The notes beneath the pieces were generated by a model. It did no database searches. It worked only from the letters and a program-made list of their open reading frames with translations, and was not told the origin of the DNA. Positions 26,250-34,792 of a stretch of 64,000 nucleotides of DNA are shown piece after piece. How positions within the stretch are numbered: the stretch's first letter is position 1; each line of letters starts with the position of its first letter. Both the position numbers and the translations under genes were made by a program. Source of the DNA: Acinetobacter pittii (GTDB lineage Bacteria > Pseudomonadota > Gammaproteobacteria > Pseudomonadales > Moraxellaceae); NCBI RefSeq assembly GCF_034067285.1, contig NZ_CP139286.1, forward strand, positions 682,001-746,000, in the 5' to 3' direction.

Positions 26250-27575
26250 ATGGATCTATTCCTTAATCGTAAATCTTTCGTTATTAAAAGTTTAGCTCTT
26301 ACAGTAACAGCTTTAATGATGAGTGGGGCACATGCTGCAACTTCCGACAAAGCGGAAATTCAACAGCTTCGTAAAGAAGTGGAAGCGCTTAAAGCTTTAA
26401 TTCAACAGCAACAACAAGTACAGCAACAACAACAGCAAGTACAGCAACAACAGCAAGTACAACTCGCTGAAGTTAAAGCACAACCTGTTGCTGCACCAGT
26501 TCCACCTTTAGCAGGATTTAAATCTAAAGCTGGCGCTGATGTGAATCTATATGGTTTTGTTCGTGGCGACGCTAATTATATTATTGAAGGTGCTGATAAC
26601 GACTTTGGTAAAGTAGCTGAATCAAAAGGCGAAGCAAAAGACAAAATTCGTGCAACTGCTAAAACGACTCGTCTAGGCCTTGATTTCACAGCTCCAGTAA
26701 ATGATGCCAAAGTCGGTGGTAAACTCGAAGTTGACTTTGCTGGTTCAACAACAGATTCAAATGGCTCATTGCGTGTTCGTCATGCTTATGTAACATATAA
26801 TAACTGGTTATTTGGTCAAACAACTTCAAACTTCTTAGCTAATCATGCACCAGAAATGATCGACTTCTCGACAAACATTGGTGGTGGTACTACTCGTGTT
26901 CCACAAGTACGCTATAACTACAAACTAGGACCAACAACACAATTGTTTGTAGCGGCTGAAAAAGGTGATAGCGCTGGTCTTACTGGTACAAAAGATACAG
27001 ATGGTAGCTGGGTAAATGACAGTATTAAATATAGTTTGCCAGTATTAACTGCTAAAATCACTCAAGGCTATGCAGATGGTAAAGGTTCTGCTTCAGCTCG
27101 TGCATTAGTTGAAAACTATAAATCAAAAGCTGGCGGTGATAACCAAACCGGTTGGGGTGTAGCTGTTGGTACAGACTTTAAAGTATCTGATCCTTTAAAA
27201 CTATTTGCTGATGCATCTTATGTTGTAGGTAACAGTAACTACTTATATGGTAGTAATAAGGCCTATACAATCGTAAATGGTGATATTGAGCAAAATGAAT
27301 TTGTAGCCGTACAAGTGGGTGGAACTTATAAAATTTTACCTAACTTACGTTCGACTTTAGCTTACGGCGCTCAATTCTCTGATGACGGCACTGACTATGC
27401 TAAAGCATATGCAGCTGGTAATGAAAAAGTTCAACAAGCATGGATTAACTTCATTTATACACCAGTTAAACCAATTGATTTAGGTGTTGAATACGTTAAC
27501 GGTAAGCGTGATACCTTTGATGGTAAGTCTTACAAAGATAACCGTGTTGGTTTAATGGCTAAATATAGTTTCTAA
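26250..27575 (+). CDS. DcaP-like outer membrane porin
   Basis: A 442-residue trimeric porin of the DcaP family, associated with uptake of dicarboxylic acids and some beta-lactamase inhibitors. The signal peptide ends AHA at residue 29. Residues about 33-75 form an N-terminal coiled coil (KAEIQQLRKEVEALKALI) extended by a glutamine-rich stretch. The barrel begins VNLYGFVRGDANYIIEG and ends GLMAKYSF with terminal Phe. ATG 26250 follows AGGAG by six bases; an immediately preceding in-frame TTG is rejected. A terminator follows. Confidence 0.9.
   Translation: MDLFLNRKSFVIKSLALTVTALMMSGAHAATSDKAEIQQLRKEVEALKALIQQQQQVQQQQQQVQQQQQVQLAEVKAQPVAAPVPPLAGFKSKAGADVNLYGFVRGDANYIIEGADNDFGKVAESKGEAKDKIRATAKTTRLGLDFTAPVNDAKVGGKLEVDFAGSTTDSNGSLRVRHAYVTYNNWLFGQTTSNFLANHAPEMIDFSTNIGGGTTRVPQVRYNYKLGPTTQLFVAAEKGDSAGLTGTKDTDGSWVNDSIKYSLPVLTAKITQGYADGKGSASARALVENYKSKAGGDNQTGWGVAVGTDFKVSDPLKLFADASYVVGNSNYLYGSNKAYTIVNGDIEQNEFVAVQVGGTYKILPNLRSTLAYGAQFSDDGTDYAKAYAAGNEKVQQAWINFIYTPVKPIDLGVEYVNGKRDTFDGKSYKDNRVGLMAKYSF
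26415..26462 (+). repeat. Imperfect tandem repeat encoding the porin glutamine-rich segment
   Basis: Units beginning CAAGTACAGCAACAACA recur with 21-nt and 18-nt periods (starts at 26415, 26436 and 26454), encoding Q-V-Q repeats between the coiled coil and the barrel. Such a tract can change length by slippage without breaking frame. Confidence 0.7.
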
Positions 27576-27598
27576 GAACAATATTTAGTTAAAAATTA

Positions 27599-27630
27599 AA
27601 AAAGGCGAGGTTAATTAATCTTGCCTTTTT
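27599..27630 (+). terminator. Terminator of DcaP-like porin gene
   Basis: AAAAAGGCGAG and CTTGCCTTTTT pair (one G-T wobble) around a ten-base loop, ending in a T-run. Confidence 0.85.
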
Positions 27631-27689
27631 GTTATTTAAAATTTAAAAAATAAATATGCAGTAAGGTCGGTGGATTAGATCATTTTTTA

Positions 27690-27722
27690 TTTAAGTCATT
27701 TTTAAGTTTCAATTTCTACATT
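27690..27722 (+). promoter_or_regulatory. PmrA box and -10 of the pmrCAB promoter
   Basis: The direct repeat TTTAAG-TCATT-TTTAAG at 27690-27706 fits the PmrA consensus (two TTTAAG-like half-sites five bases apart). Ten bases further lies the -10-like TACATT (27717-27722). The box ends 48 bp before the pmrC start. Autoregulation by PmrA is established for this operon type. Confidence 0.85.
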
Positions 27723-27754
27723 AGAGCATCATAAAAAGATTGTAGTCGTCCGAG

Positions 27755-29404
27755 ATGCTGAATTTTTTTTCTACATTAAAAAATAAACAGGTTTCACTGT
27801 TTATGTTTAATTTAATTTTAGCTATTTGGTTGGGGGCCATTCTCAATATTGGTTTCTTCCATAGCATTGATATTTTAACTCCATATTTTGGAGTAAAGGC
27901 TATTCTATTTTTAGCTGCTACAGTAGTTATTGTAGTTGCTGCTTATTATGCAGTTTTACAGATTTTAAACTGGACATGGACCGCTAAAATTTTTGCAATT
28001 TTACTGCTCATGATTGGTGGTTTTAGCTCTTATTTCGTCAATACCTTAGGGATAATCATCTCGCCCGATCAGATTCAAAATATGATACAAACAGATGTAT
28101 CTGAAGTTTCTGATTTAATTTCATTACGTTTTGGACTCTGGACAATTTTCTTTGTTATTTTACCTATTATTTTAATTACGCAGGTAAAACTTAAAAAAGA
28201 AAAAGTATCTTATTTATTAATGAAAAAACTTGGTTCGATTGTGGGTTCATGTGCAATCGTGGGTATTTTACTATTTGTTTATTATGTTGATTTTGCATCT
28301 ATTTTTCGTGAGCATCGTGATTTGAAAGGTATGATCTCACCACAAAATAGTATTTCATCTTTAATGTCTTATTATCACAAAATGGCACCTAAAAAGAACC
28401 TGCCACTCATACATTATGGTGAGGATGCTCATCAAGTTCAGCAAGTACAAAACAACTTGCCTAAATTAATGGTTTTGGTGGTAGGCGAGACTGCCCGTGC
28501 GGAAAGTTTTGCATTAAATGGTTATGCTAAAAATACGAATCCAGAGCTTTCTAAACAAGATATTTTGAATTTTTCTCAAGTCAGCTCATGCGGTACAGCA
28601 ACTGCTGTGTCAGTTCCATGTATGTTCTCTGGAATGCCTCGCGTTGACTATGATGAACAACTTGCAAGTCATCGTGAAGGTCTATTGGACATTGCCAAAC
28701 GTGCGGGTTACCAAGTGACTTGGATTGATAATAATTCTGGATGTAAGGGCGCGTGTGATCGTGTTGAGCAGTACCCGATATCAGAAAAGTTAAAGCAAAA
28801 ATGGTGTAAAGATGGCGAATGCTATGATGATATTTTGATTGATAGCTTAAATGAGTATTTAGCAACTATACCTAAAGAAGACACTCGTCCACGACTCATT
28901 GTTTTACATCAAGTCGGAAGTCATGGCCCAGCCTATTACAAACGTGCGCCTGCTCAATATCAACCGTTTAAACCGACTTGTGATACTAATGCGATACAGG
29001 GCTGTTCTCAAACAGAGTTATTGAATAGTTATGATGATACGATTGTGTATACAGATCATGTGTTAAGTCAGTTGATTAATAATTTAAAAGAAATATCGAA
29101 ATATCAAACAGGATTATGGTATTTATCTGATCATGGTGAATCAACTGGTGAACATGGTTTATATTTACATGGTTCACCGTATGCAATCGCACCGAGTCAA
29201 CAAACACATGTACCAATGATTATGTGGTTCTCTGATAAATGGAAACAACACAATTTTGCACAAGTAAGTTGTTTAAGCCAACAAACAAAAGAAACGTTAA
29301 GTCAGGATAATTTATTCCCAAGCTTATTAAGCTTGTTAGGCGTAAAAACTCAGGTCATCAACCCTCAACTGGATATGCTGCACGCGTGTGCCCATGTGAA
29401 TTAA
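27755..29404 (+). CDS. pmrC: Lipid A phosphoethanolamine transferase PmrC (EptA family)
   Basis: Inner-membrane enzyme that transfers phosphoethanolamine from phosphatidylethanolamine to lipid A phosphates, lowering polymyxin binding. The 549-residue product has five N-terminal spans (to about residue 180) and a periplasmic sulfatase-fold domain. The zinc/nucleophile region is seen in LVVGETARAESF and SCGTATAVSVPCMF (likely nucleophile Thr281). The C-terminal metal site is SDHGESTGEHGLYLHG. It is first in pmrCAB, 14 bp before pmrA, under a PmrA box. Confidence 0.96.
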   Translation: MLNFFSTLKNKQVSLFMFNLILAIWLGAILNIGFFHSIDILTPYFGVKAILFLAATVVIVVAAYYAVLQILNWTWTAKIFAILLLMIGGFSSYFVNTLGIIISPDQIQNMIQTDVSEVSDLISLRFGLWTIFFVILPIILITQVKLKKEKVSYLLMKKLGSIVGSCAIVGILLFVYYVDFASIFREHRDLKGMISPQNSISSLMSYYHKMAPKKNLPLIHYGEDAHQVQQVQNNLPKLMVLVVGETARAESFALNGYAKNTNPELSKQDILNFSQVSSCGTATAVSVPCMFSGMPRVDYDEQLASHREGLLDIAKRAGYQVTWIDNNSGCKGACDRVEQYPISEKLKQKWCKDGECYDDILIDSLNEYLATIPKEDTRPRLIVLHQVGSHGPAYYKRAPAQYQPFKPTCDTNAIQGCSQTELLNSYDDTIVYTDHVLSQLINNLKEISKYQTGLWYLSDHGESTGEHGLYLHGSPYAIAPSQQTHVPMIMWFSDKWKQHNFAQVSCLSQQTKETLSQDNLFPSLLSLLGVKTQVINPQLDMLHACAHVN

Positions 29405-29418
29405 AGCGAGCTTAAAAC

Positions 29419-30093
29419 ATGACAAAAATCTTGATGATTGAAGATGATTTTATGATTGCAGAATCAACAATAACGTTGCTGCAATATCATCAATTTGAGG
29501 TGGAATGGGTCAATAATGGCTTAGATGGTCTGGCTCAGTTAGCTAAAAATAAGTTTGATTTAATTCTTTTAGACTTAGGGCTACCGATGATGGATGGCAT
29601 GCAAGTCTTAAAGCAAATTCGCCAAAGAGCAGCGACACCAGTCTTAATTATTTCAGCACGAGATCAGTTACAAAACCGCGTGGATGGCTTAAACCATGGC
29701 GCAGATGATTACTTAATTAAACCCTATGAGTTTGATGAGTTACTTGCTCGTATTCACGCGCTATTACGCCGTAGTGGGGTAGAGGCTCAGCTTGCCAATC
29801 ATGAGCAGCTATTACAAAGTGGTGATCTGGTTTTAAATGTTGAACAGCACATTGCTACTTTTAAAGGTCAACGTATTGATTTGTCCAATCGTGAATGGGC
29901 AATTCTTATTCCTTTGATGAGCCACCCAAATAAAATCTTTTCTAAAGCAAATCTTGAAGATAAGTTATATGATTTCGATAGTGATGTAACCAGTAATACG
30001 ATTGAAGTATATGTGCATCACTTGAGAGCTAAACTCGGGAAAGACTTTATTCGAACGATTCGAGGGCTGGGTTATCGTTTAGGGCAATCATAA
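29419..30093 (+). CDS. pmrA: Response regulator PmrA
   Basis: OmpR-type response regulator (224 residues). The receiver domain (1-115) has acidic EDD at 8-10, likely phospho-acceptor Asp52 in LLDLGLP, and conserved Lys in LIKPYEF. The winged-helix domain covers about 125-220 with NTIEVYVHHLRAKLG and TIRGLGYRLG. It activates pmrC through TTTAAG repeats. The positions I recall as sites of polymyxin-resistance substitutions (Met12, Ile13) carry the usual residues. It is translationally close to pmrC and followed by pmrB. Confidence 0.96.
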   Translation: MTKILMIEDDFMIAESTITLLQYHQFEVEWVNNGLDGLAQLAKNKFDLILLDLGLPMMDGMQVLKQIRQRAATPVLIISARDQLQNRVDGLNHGADDYLIKPYEFDELLARIHALLRRSGVEAQLANHEQLLQSGDLVLNVEQHIATFKGQRIDLSNREWAILIPLMSHPNKIFSKANLEDKLYDFDSDVTSNTIEVYVHHLRAKLGKDFIRTIRGLGYRLGQS

Positions 30094-30117
30094 TTTAAAT
30101 TTTGGAACTTCTTAACA

Positions 30118-31452
30118 GTGCATTATTCATTAAAAAAACGACTGATTTGGGGCACCTCAGTTTTCAGTGTCATTTTAGGTTGTATATTAATTTTTAGTGC
30201 TTATAAAGTTGCACTTCAAGAAGTCGATGAAATTTTAGATACGCAAATGCGCTATTTAGCTGAACGAACAGCTGAATATCCATTGAAAACGGTAAGCAGT
30301 GAGTTTGATTTTCATAAAACTTATCATGAAGAAGACCTATTTGTAGATATTTGGGCTTATAAAGACCAAGCCCATTTATCTCACCATCTCCATTTATTGG
30401 TTCCACCCGTTACACAAGCAGGCTTTTATTCGCATAAAACCAGTCAAGGTTTAATCCGTACTTATGTTTTGCCATTAAAGGATTATCAAATCCAGATTAG
30501 CCAACAAGAAAAAGTTCGTGAAGCTTTTGCTTGGGAGCTTGCGGGCAGTATGTTTATTCCATATTTGATTATTTTACCTTTTGCGATTTTTGCTTTAGCT
30601 GCAATTATTCGTCGAGGTTTAAAGCCGATTGATGACTTTAAAAATGAACTGTCTCATCGTGACTCAGAAGAGCTGACACCTATTGAAGTTGTGGATTATC
30701 CTCAAGAACTGTTACCCACAATTGATGAAATGAACCGTCTTTTTGAGCGTATTTCTAAAGCACAAAATGAACAGAAACAGTTTATTGCAGATGCTGCTCA
30801 TGAACTTCGAACTCCTGTGACTGCTTTAAATTTACAGACCAAGATTTTAATCAGTCAGTTTCCTGAGCATGAATCGCTGCAAAATTTGAGTAAAGGATTA
30901 GCACGTATTCAGCATTTAGTGACGCAGCTTTTAGCGCTGGCTAAGCAGGATGTCTCTTTAAGTGTGATTGAACCGACAAAAGCTTTTCAACTCAATGATG
31001 TCGCTTTAAATTGTGTTGAGCAGCTTGTTAATCTGGCTATGCAAAAAGAAATTGACTTGGGGTTTGTTCGTAACGAACCAATTGAAATGCATAGTGTCGA
31101 GCCAACAGTTCATTCAATTATTTTTAACTTAATTGATAACGCTATCAAATATACGCCTCATGAAGGGATGATTAATATTTCAGTCTTTACTGCTACAGAT
31201 GGCGATGCGTGTATACAAATTGAAGATAGCGGTGCAGGGATTGACCCAGAGCATTATGATAAAGTACTAAAACGTTTTTATCGTGTACATCACCACCTTG
31301 AGGTTGGCAGTGGTTTGGGACTATCGATTGTAGATCGAGCGACTCAGCGCTTAGGTGGGACTCTGACACTAGACAGAAGCTTAGAGCTTGGTGGACTTTC
31401 TGTTTTGGTTAAACTTCCTAAAGTTCTCCATATTCACGAAACAAGAACTTGA
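30118..31452 (+). CDS. pmrB: Sensor histidine kinase PmrB
   Basis: Membrane histidine kinase (444 residues) that senses cations and acid pH and phosphorylates PmrA. The start is GTG at 30118. Spans lie near residues 10-29 and 142-162, enclosing a periplasmic domain. The phospho-acceptor is His228 in AAHELRTPVT, and the ATPase domain has NLIDNAIKYTPH and SGLGLSIV. Residues I recall as resistance hot spots (Thr13, Pro170, Ala227, Pro233, Thr235) are the usual ones. Several other residues differ from A. baumannii PmrB as I remember it (for example Tyr54, Glu62). The stop is 1 bp from the converging PAP2 stop. Confidence 0.96.
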   Translation: MHYSLKKRLIWGTSVFSVILGCILIFSAYKVALQEVDEILDTQMRYLAERTAEYPLKTVSSEFDFHKTYHEEDLFVDIWAYKDQAHLSHHLHLLVPPVTQAGFYSHKTSQGLIRTYVLPLKDYQIQISQQEKVREAFAWELAGSMFIPYLIILPFAIFALAAIIRRGLKPIDDFKNELSHRDSEELTPIEVVDYPQELLPTIDEMNRLFERISKAQNEQKQFIADAAHELRTPVTALNLQTKILISQFPEHESLQNLSKGLARIQHLVTQLLALAKQDVSLSVIEPTKAFQLNDVALNCVEQLVNLAMQKEIDLGFVRNEPIEMHSVEPTVHSIIFNLIDNAIKYTPHEGMINISVFTATDGDACIQIEDSGAGIDPEHYDKVLKRFYRVHHHLEVGSGLGLSIVDRATQRLGGTLTLDRSLELGGLSVLVKLPKVLHIHETRT

Positions 31453-31453
31453 G

Positions 31454-32161
31454 TTAGGTAAGTTCTTGTTTGATTCGTTTCTCAAATTCAAAGCGGTGAA
31501 TACAAATTGCATAGAATAAGATATTCACTGCCCCAACCACCCAACCTGTCCATAAATTATGACTCAGGAAATGTGCTCCACGCATCATTTGTCCCCAACC
31601 CATCATAAAGCCCAAAATAATGCCTGCAATGAGATAAAAATAGGCACGTTTAGGTTGTTCAAGACGATAAACAAAATAACCTGTCATTAAAATAAAACCA
31701 GCGCTTGCATGGCCGCCTGGAAAGCAATGCCCATGCTTAGCAGTGAAGTCCCATACATAACTTAAAGCAGTAGGATGAACCATATTCCAAGGGCACGCAT
31801 GAGCCGATTGTGATTTTAAGAGGCCAACTATACCGCTACCAATCATACTCACAAAAAACATATAACCATATTGCCAGCGATAAAGCTTTAATTTTTCAAT
31901 TTTAAATGATGCAAGCCATAGACCGAAAAAGATGACGTAAATGGTAGTAATGATTTGTTTAACAATTTCATGATTCAGTCTTTCAAGATACCAATTGTCC
32001 CGATTGAAAAAATGACCTGTTGAATCAATCCAAGGGTGGATGAAATACATGTCAATTTTTCCACCCACAGGAAAAACGATCAAAAGCAGGAAAAAACTGA
32101 AAAAAAGAAGAATGATATTAAGCTGAAAAAATTGTTTTTGTTGATTCATGCCATGCAACAT
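31454..32161 (-). CDS. PAP2-family lipid phosphatase convergent with pmrB
   Basis: A 235-residue membrane phosphatase of the PAP2 superfamily, with six hydrophobic spans. The active-site motifs are visible but slightly unusual: KSQSAHACPW in place of KxxxxxxRP, CFPGGHASAGF in place of PSGH, and RGAHFLSHNLWTG in place of SRxxxxxHxxxD. This form resembles LpxE/LpxF-like lipid phosphatases and related sugar-phosphate phosphatases. Start choices are ATG 32161 or ATG 32149. Its promoter carries a perfect PmrA box, so it is a candidate PmrA-regulated lipid A or undecaprenyl-phosphate phosphatase. The substrate is inferred only. Confidence 0.82.
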   Translation of the reverse strand: MLHGMNQQKQFFQLNIILLFFSFFLLLIVFPVGGKIDMYFIHPWIDSTGHFFNRDNWYLERLNHEIVKQIITTIYVIFFGLWLASFKIEKLKLYRWQYGYMFFVSMIGSGIVGLLKSQSAHACPWNMVHPTALSYVWDFTAKHGHCFPGGHASAGFILMTGYFVYRLEQPKRAYFYLIAGIILGFMMGWGQMMRGAHFLSHNLWTGWVVGAVNILFYAICIHRFEFEKRIKQELT

Positions 32162-32183
32162 CAATTAAATCGTGTGTAAAGGC

Positions 32184-32216
32184 ATTACATAAAATTAAGC
32201 TTAAATTGCTCTTAAA
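32184..32216 (-). promoter_or_regulatory. PmrA box and -10 in front of the PAP2 gene
   Basis: Reading on the minus strand, TTTAAG-AGCAA-TTTAAG (32216 to 32200) is followed after exactly ten bases by -10-like TGTAAT (32189 to 32184). Half-sites, five-base spacing, orientation and distance to the -10 are the same as at pmrC. The PAP2 ATG is 39 bp beyond the box. Confidence 0.75.
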
Positions 32217-32252
32217 CTATACGAAGAAAGAAGTTCAATTTTCTTTAAAAAA

Positions 32253-32282
32253 TAAAAAAAGCGACGAGAAGTATCGTCGCTT
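32253..32282 (-). terminator. Terminator of amt
   Basis: AGCGACGA and TCGTCGCT pair around six bases. Reading leftwards a long T-run (TTTTTTTATTTTTT) follows. Confidence 0.88.
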
Positions 32283-32300
32283 ATAGCACTTGAGCAAGTA

Positions 32301-33518
32301 TTAAAACATACCTTCTTCAGAGTTTGCTGAAATCTTATGAATAGACAAATCTGCACCACGGAACTCGTCTTCTTGAGATAAACGAATGCCGATAGTTGCT
32401 TTAAGCAAGCCGTAAACAATAAAGCCGCCAGCAAGTGCAATGGCTATCGCGAGCGCTGTCCCGATGAGTTGAGAGATAAATGAGACACCGCCTAAACCAC
32501 CAAGCCATTGCTGACCAAATAGACCTACTGCAATACCACCAAATGCACCGCATACGCCGTGCAAAGGCCATACACCGAGTACATCGTCCACTTTGAGTTT
32601 GTTTTGAGTATAGGTGAATAGATATACAAACATTGCACCAGCTGCACCACCAATAACAAGCGCGCTGATTGGGTGAACAATGTCAGAGCCTGCACAGATC
32701 GCAACTAAGCCTGCAAGTGGGCCGTTGTGTAAGAAACCAGGGTCATTTTTTCCAATCGCATTTGCTGTAATGGTGCCGCCGACCATTGCCATGAGCGAGT
32801 TAATCGCAACCAGACCAGAAATCGCATCAACACGCTGAGCACTCATCACGTTAAAGCCAAACCAGCCAACAATTAAAATCCATGAACCAAGCGCCAAAAA
32901 GGGAATAGAAGACGGCGGGTGAGCACTTACACGACCATCTTTCTTATAACGACCAGAACGTGCACCCAATAAAATGACCGCTGCAAGTGCAATCCAACCG
33001 CCCATGGCATGAACTACGACTGAACCAGCAAAATCATGAAAAGCTGCACCGAAGGTTGTTTCTAACCACTTTTGCAAACCGTAGTTACCATTCCAGACCA
33101 TGCCTTCAAAAAACGGATAAATCAGCGCCACCAAAGCGAGTGTTGCAATTGCTTGTGAACGCATTTTCGCACGTTCAGCAATACCACCCGAAATAATGGC
33201 AGGAATTGCCGCAGCAAAAGTGAGTAAAAAGAAGCAACGCATCAGGTTGTAGCCATGATCACTTGATAAAACCGTTCCATCATGGAAGAAGTGCTGACCA
33301 TACGAAATGTAATAGCCAACAAAAAAATATGCGATTGCAGAGAGGGCAAAGTCAGTCAGAATTTTACTCAGTGCGTTCACCTGATTTTTATGGCGAACCG
33401 TACCAAGTTCCAAGAATGCAAAACCTGCGTGCATGGCAAGAACCAAAACAGCACCAAGTAATAAGAAAAATAGATCTACATTTTGCATAGCATGCTCGAA
33501 AAAAGTGCTAAATTCCAT
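32301..33518 (-). CDS. amt: Ammonium transporter (Amt family)
   Basis: A 405-residue ammonium channel with about 11 spans. Conserved blocks include AGFAFLELGTVRHKN near the N-terminus, FAGSVVVHAMGGWIALAA with the first pore histidine, and GVWPLHGVCGAFGGIAVGLFG with the second. The usual partner glnK is not next to it; the gene is alone between a terminator and an intergenic gap. The C-terminal cytoplasmic tail is short (LSQEDEFRGADLSIHKIS). Transport of ammonium under nitrogen limitation is the expected role. Confidence 0.92.
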   Translation of the reverse strand: MEFSTFFEHAMQNVDLFFLLLGAVLVLAMHAGFAFLELGTVRHKNQVNALSKILTDFALSAIAYFFVGYYISYGQHFFHDGTVLSSDHGYNLMRCFFLLTFAAAIPAIISGGIAERAKMRSQAIATLALVALIYPFFEGMVWNGNYGLQKWLETTFGAAFHDFAGSVVVHAMGGWIALAAVILLGARSGRYKKDGRVSAHPPSSIPFLALGSWILIVGWFGFNVMSAQRVDAISGLVAINSLMAMVGGTITANAIGKNDPGFLHNGPLAGLVAICAGSDIVHPISALVIGGAAGAMFVYLFTYTQNKLKVDDVLGVWPLHGVCGAFGGIAVGLFGQQWLGGLGGVSFISQLIGTALAIAIALAGGFIVYGLLKATIGIRLSQEDEFRGADLSIHKISANSEEGMF

Positions 33519-33790
33519 TTTGGAACAAATCTGGGTCTGTAAATTGCACCAAAATAGATTTAAGGAATCTAAAAACCTAAGTTTGTCGAAACAAACTCAA
33601 TTGCATAAAAGTGAATATGCAATAAGTGCACCAATTTGAATTAGAAAAGTGGTTTTTGGCGATAAATGGTGCGTCGATTTGGTTAAGATAGGGCAGTTAT
33701 GGCGCTTTTTACGGTACAAGTCATCTAATATACTGATAAATTGACCTGAAAAAGTTCGTTATCAAATTCTTAAAAGTTATCCATAATCAT

Positions 33791-34675
33791 TTAATGATCT
33801 GACCAAACTGATTGTGCGACTTCAATAAATGCCTTTACGGCTGGACTGATGTGTTTTTTGTTTTTCACCGCAAGACCAATAGAACGTTTAAGGTTCGGTT
33901 TAAACGGGCGTTTGACTACATTTGGATAAAGTGAGAGTAACTCTTTGGTGATGACCATATCAGACACAATGGACACCCCTAACTGGTTGTGAACCATGCT
34001 GACGATACTTAAAATTTGTGAAACATAAAATTTAATGTCTGGTTTCACATTAAAGTTTTTTAAAATTAATTCGACCTGATGACGACTACCCGCCATTGTC
34101 ATAATGAAAGGGCAGTTTTCTAGCTGTGCTGGATCAATGTAGAGCTGCTCTGCGAGTGGGTAACCATTTGGAATTAGGGCAACAAAACGGTCTTCAATTA
34201 AGGGGAATGTATCAAAACGCTCATCGGGCATAATTAAAAAACCAACCTCGATGCGCCGTTCTAATAACCACTGAACAACTTCTTTATCTTCACCTTCATC
34301 AATATAAATTTCGATTTTTGGGTAGCGTTGCCGAAAGGCTTCTAAAATTTCAGGCAATAGATAAATAGAGGATGAAGCCCCAAAAGATCCGATACGTAAT
34401 GTGCCTTCATTTAAACCGTGGATGGCAGCCACTTCTTTTTCTAAGGTATCAGAAATACTCAATAACTCTTTCACATGAGTTAATAACTGCTGACCTGTCG
34501 TGGTGAGCTCAATATCACTCTGGGATCTTGAAATCAGGTTAATGCCCCATTGTTGTTCTAATGATTTAAGCGCATGAGAAACTGCCGACTGTGAAATTCC
34601 CAGCTTTTCTGCAGTAGCAGTGAAGCTTTTTAGTTCAGCAATGAGTGCAAAAATTTCAAGCTGGGTAAATGTCAT
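33791..34675 (-). CDS. LysR-family transcriptional regulator
   Basis: A 294-residue LTTR. The N-terminal winged helix-turn-helix is MTFTQLEIFALIAELKSFTA then EKLGISQSAVSHALKSLE (residues about 1-60). The effector domain starts near residue 90 with LRIGSFGASSSIYLLPEIL. It is divergent from an AEC-type transporter gene. The 117-bp gap holds two overlapping inverted repeats based on ATGAGT/ACTCAT, the expected arrangement for an LTTR regulating its neighbour. The co-inducer is probably the transported organic acid, but this is inference. Confidence 0.9.
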   Translation of the reverse strand: MTFTQLEIFALIAELKSFTATAEKLGISQSAVSHALKSLEQQWGINLISRSQSDIELTTTGQQLLTHVKELLSISDTLEKEVAAIHGLNEGTLRIGSFGASSSIYLLPEILEAFRQRYPKIEIYIDEGEDKEVVQWLLERRIEVGFLIMPDERFDTFPLIEDRFVALIPNGYPLAEQLYIDPAQLENCPFIMTMAGSRHQVELILKNFNVKPDIKFYVSQILSIVSMVHNQLGVSIVSDMVITKELLSLYPNVVKRPFKPNLKRSIGLAVKNKKHISPAVKAFIEVAQSVWSDH

Positions 34676-34687
34676 GTTGTATTTGTT

Positions 34688-34718
34688 ATGAGTAAAAACT
34701 CATTTTATCATGAGTTTT
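34688..34718. promoter_or_regulatory. Overlapping inverted repeats, likely LysR operator
   Basis: ATGAGT-AAAA-ACTCAT (34688-34703) overlaps the 9-bp-arm repeat AAAACTCAT-TTTATC-ATGAGTTTT (34695-34718). They lie 13-43 bp from the LysR start and about 75 bp before the AEC gene. Confidence 0.6.
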
Positions 34719-34792
34719 CATTATCTTTAATATATGAGGAAGCCAAGGTCATTGCCAAAAACAGCAAGCCCTAATAAAACTCGAGTAAAGAA

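Noticed and set aside
29419..31452. Polymyxin-resistance mutations in pmrA/pmrB
   Set aside because: The hot-spot residues I can recall are all the usual ones; remaining differences look like species-level variation.
32201..32440. Minus-strand ORF across the amt 3' end
   Set aside because: It overlaps the end of amt in another frame and runs through its terminator, so it is a shadow ORF.
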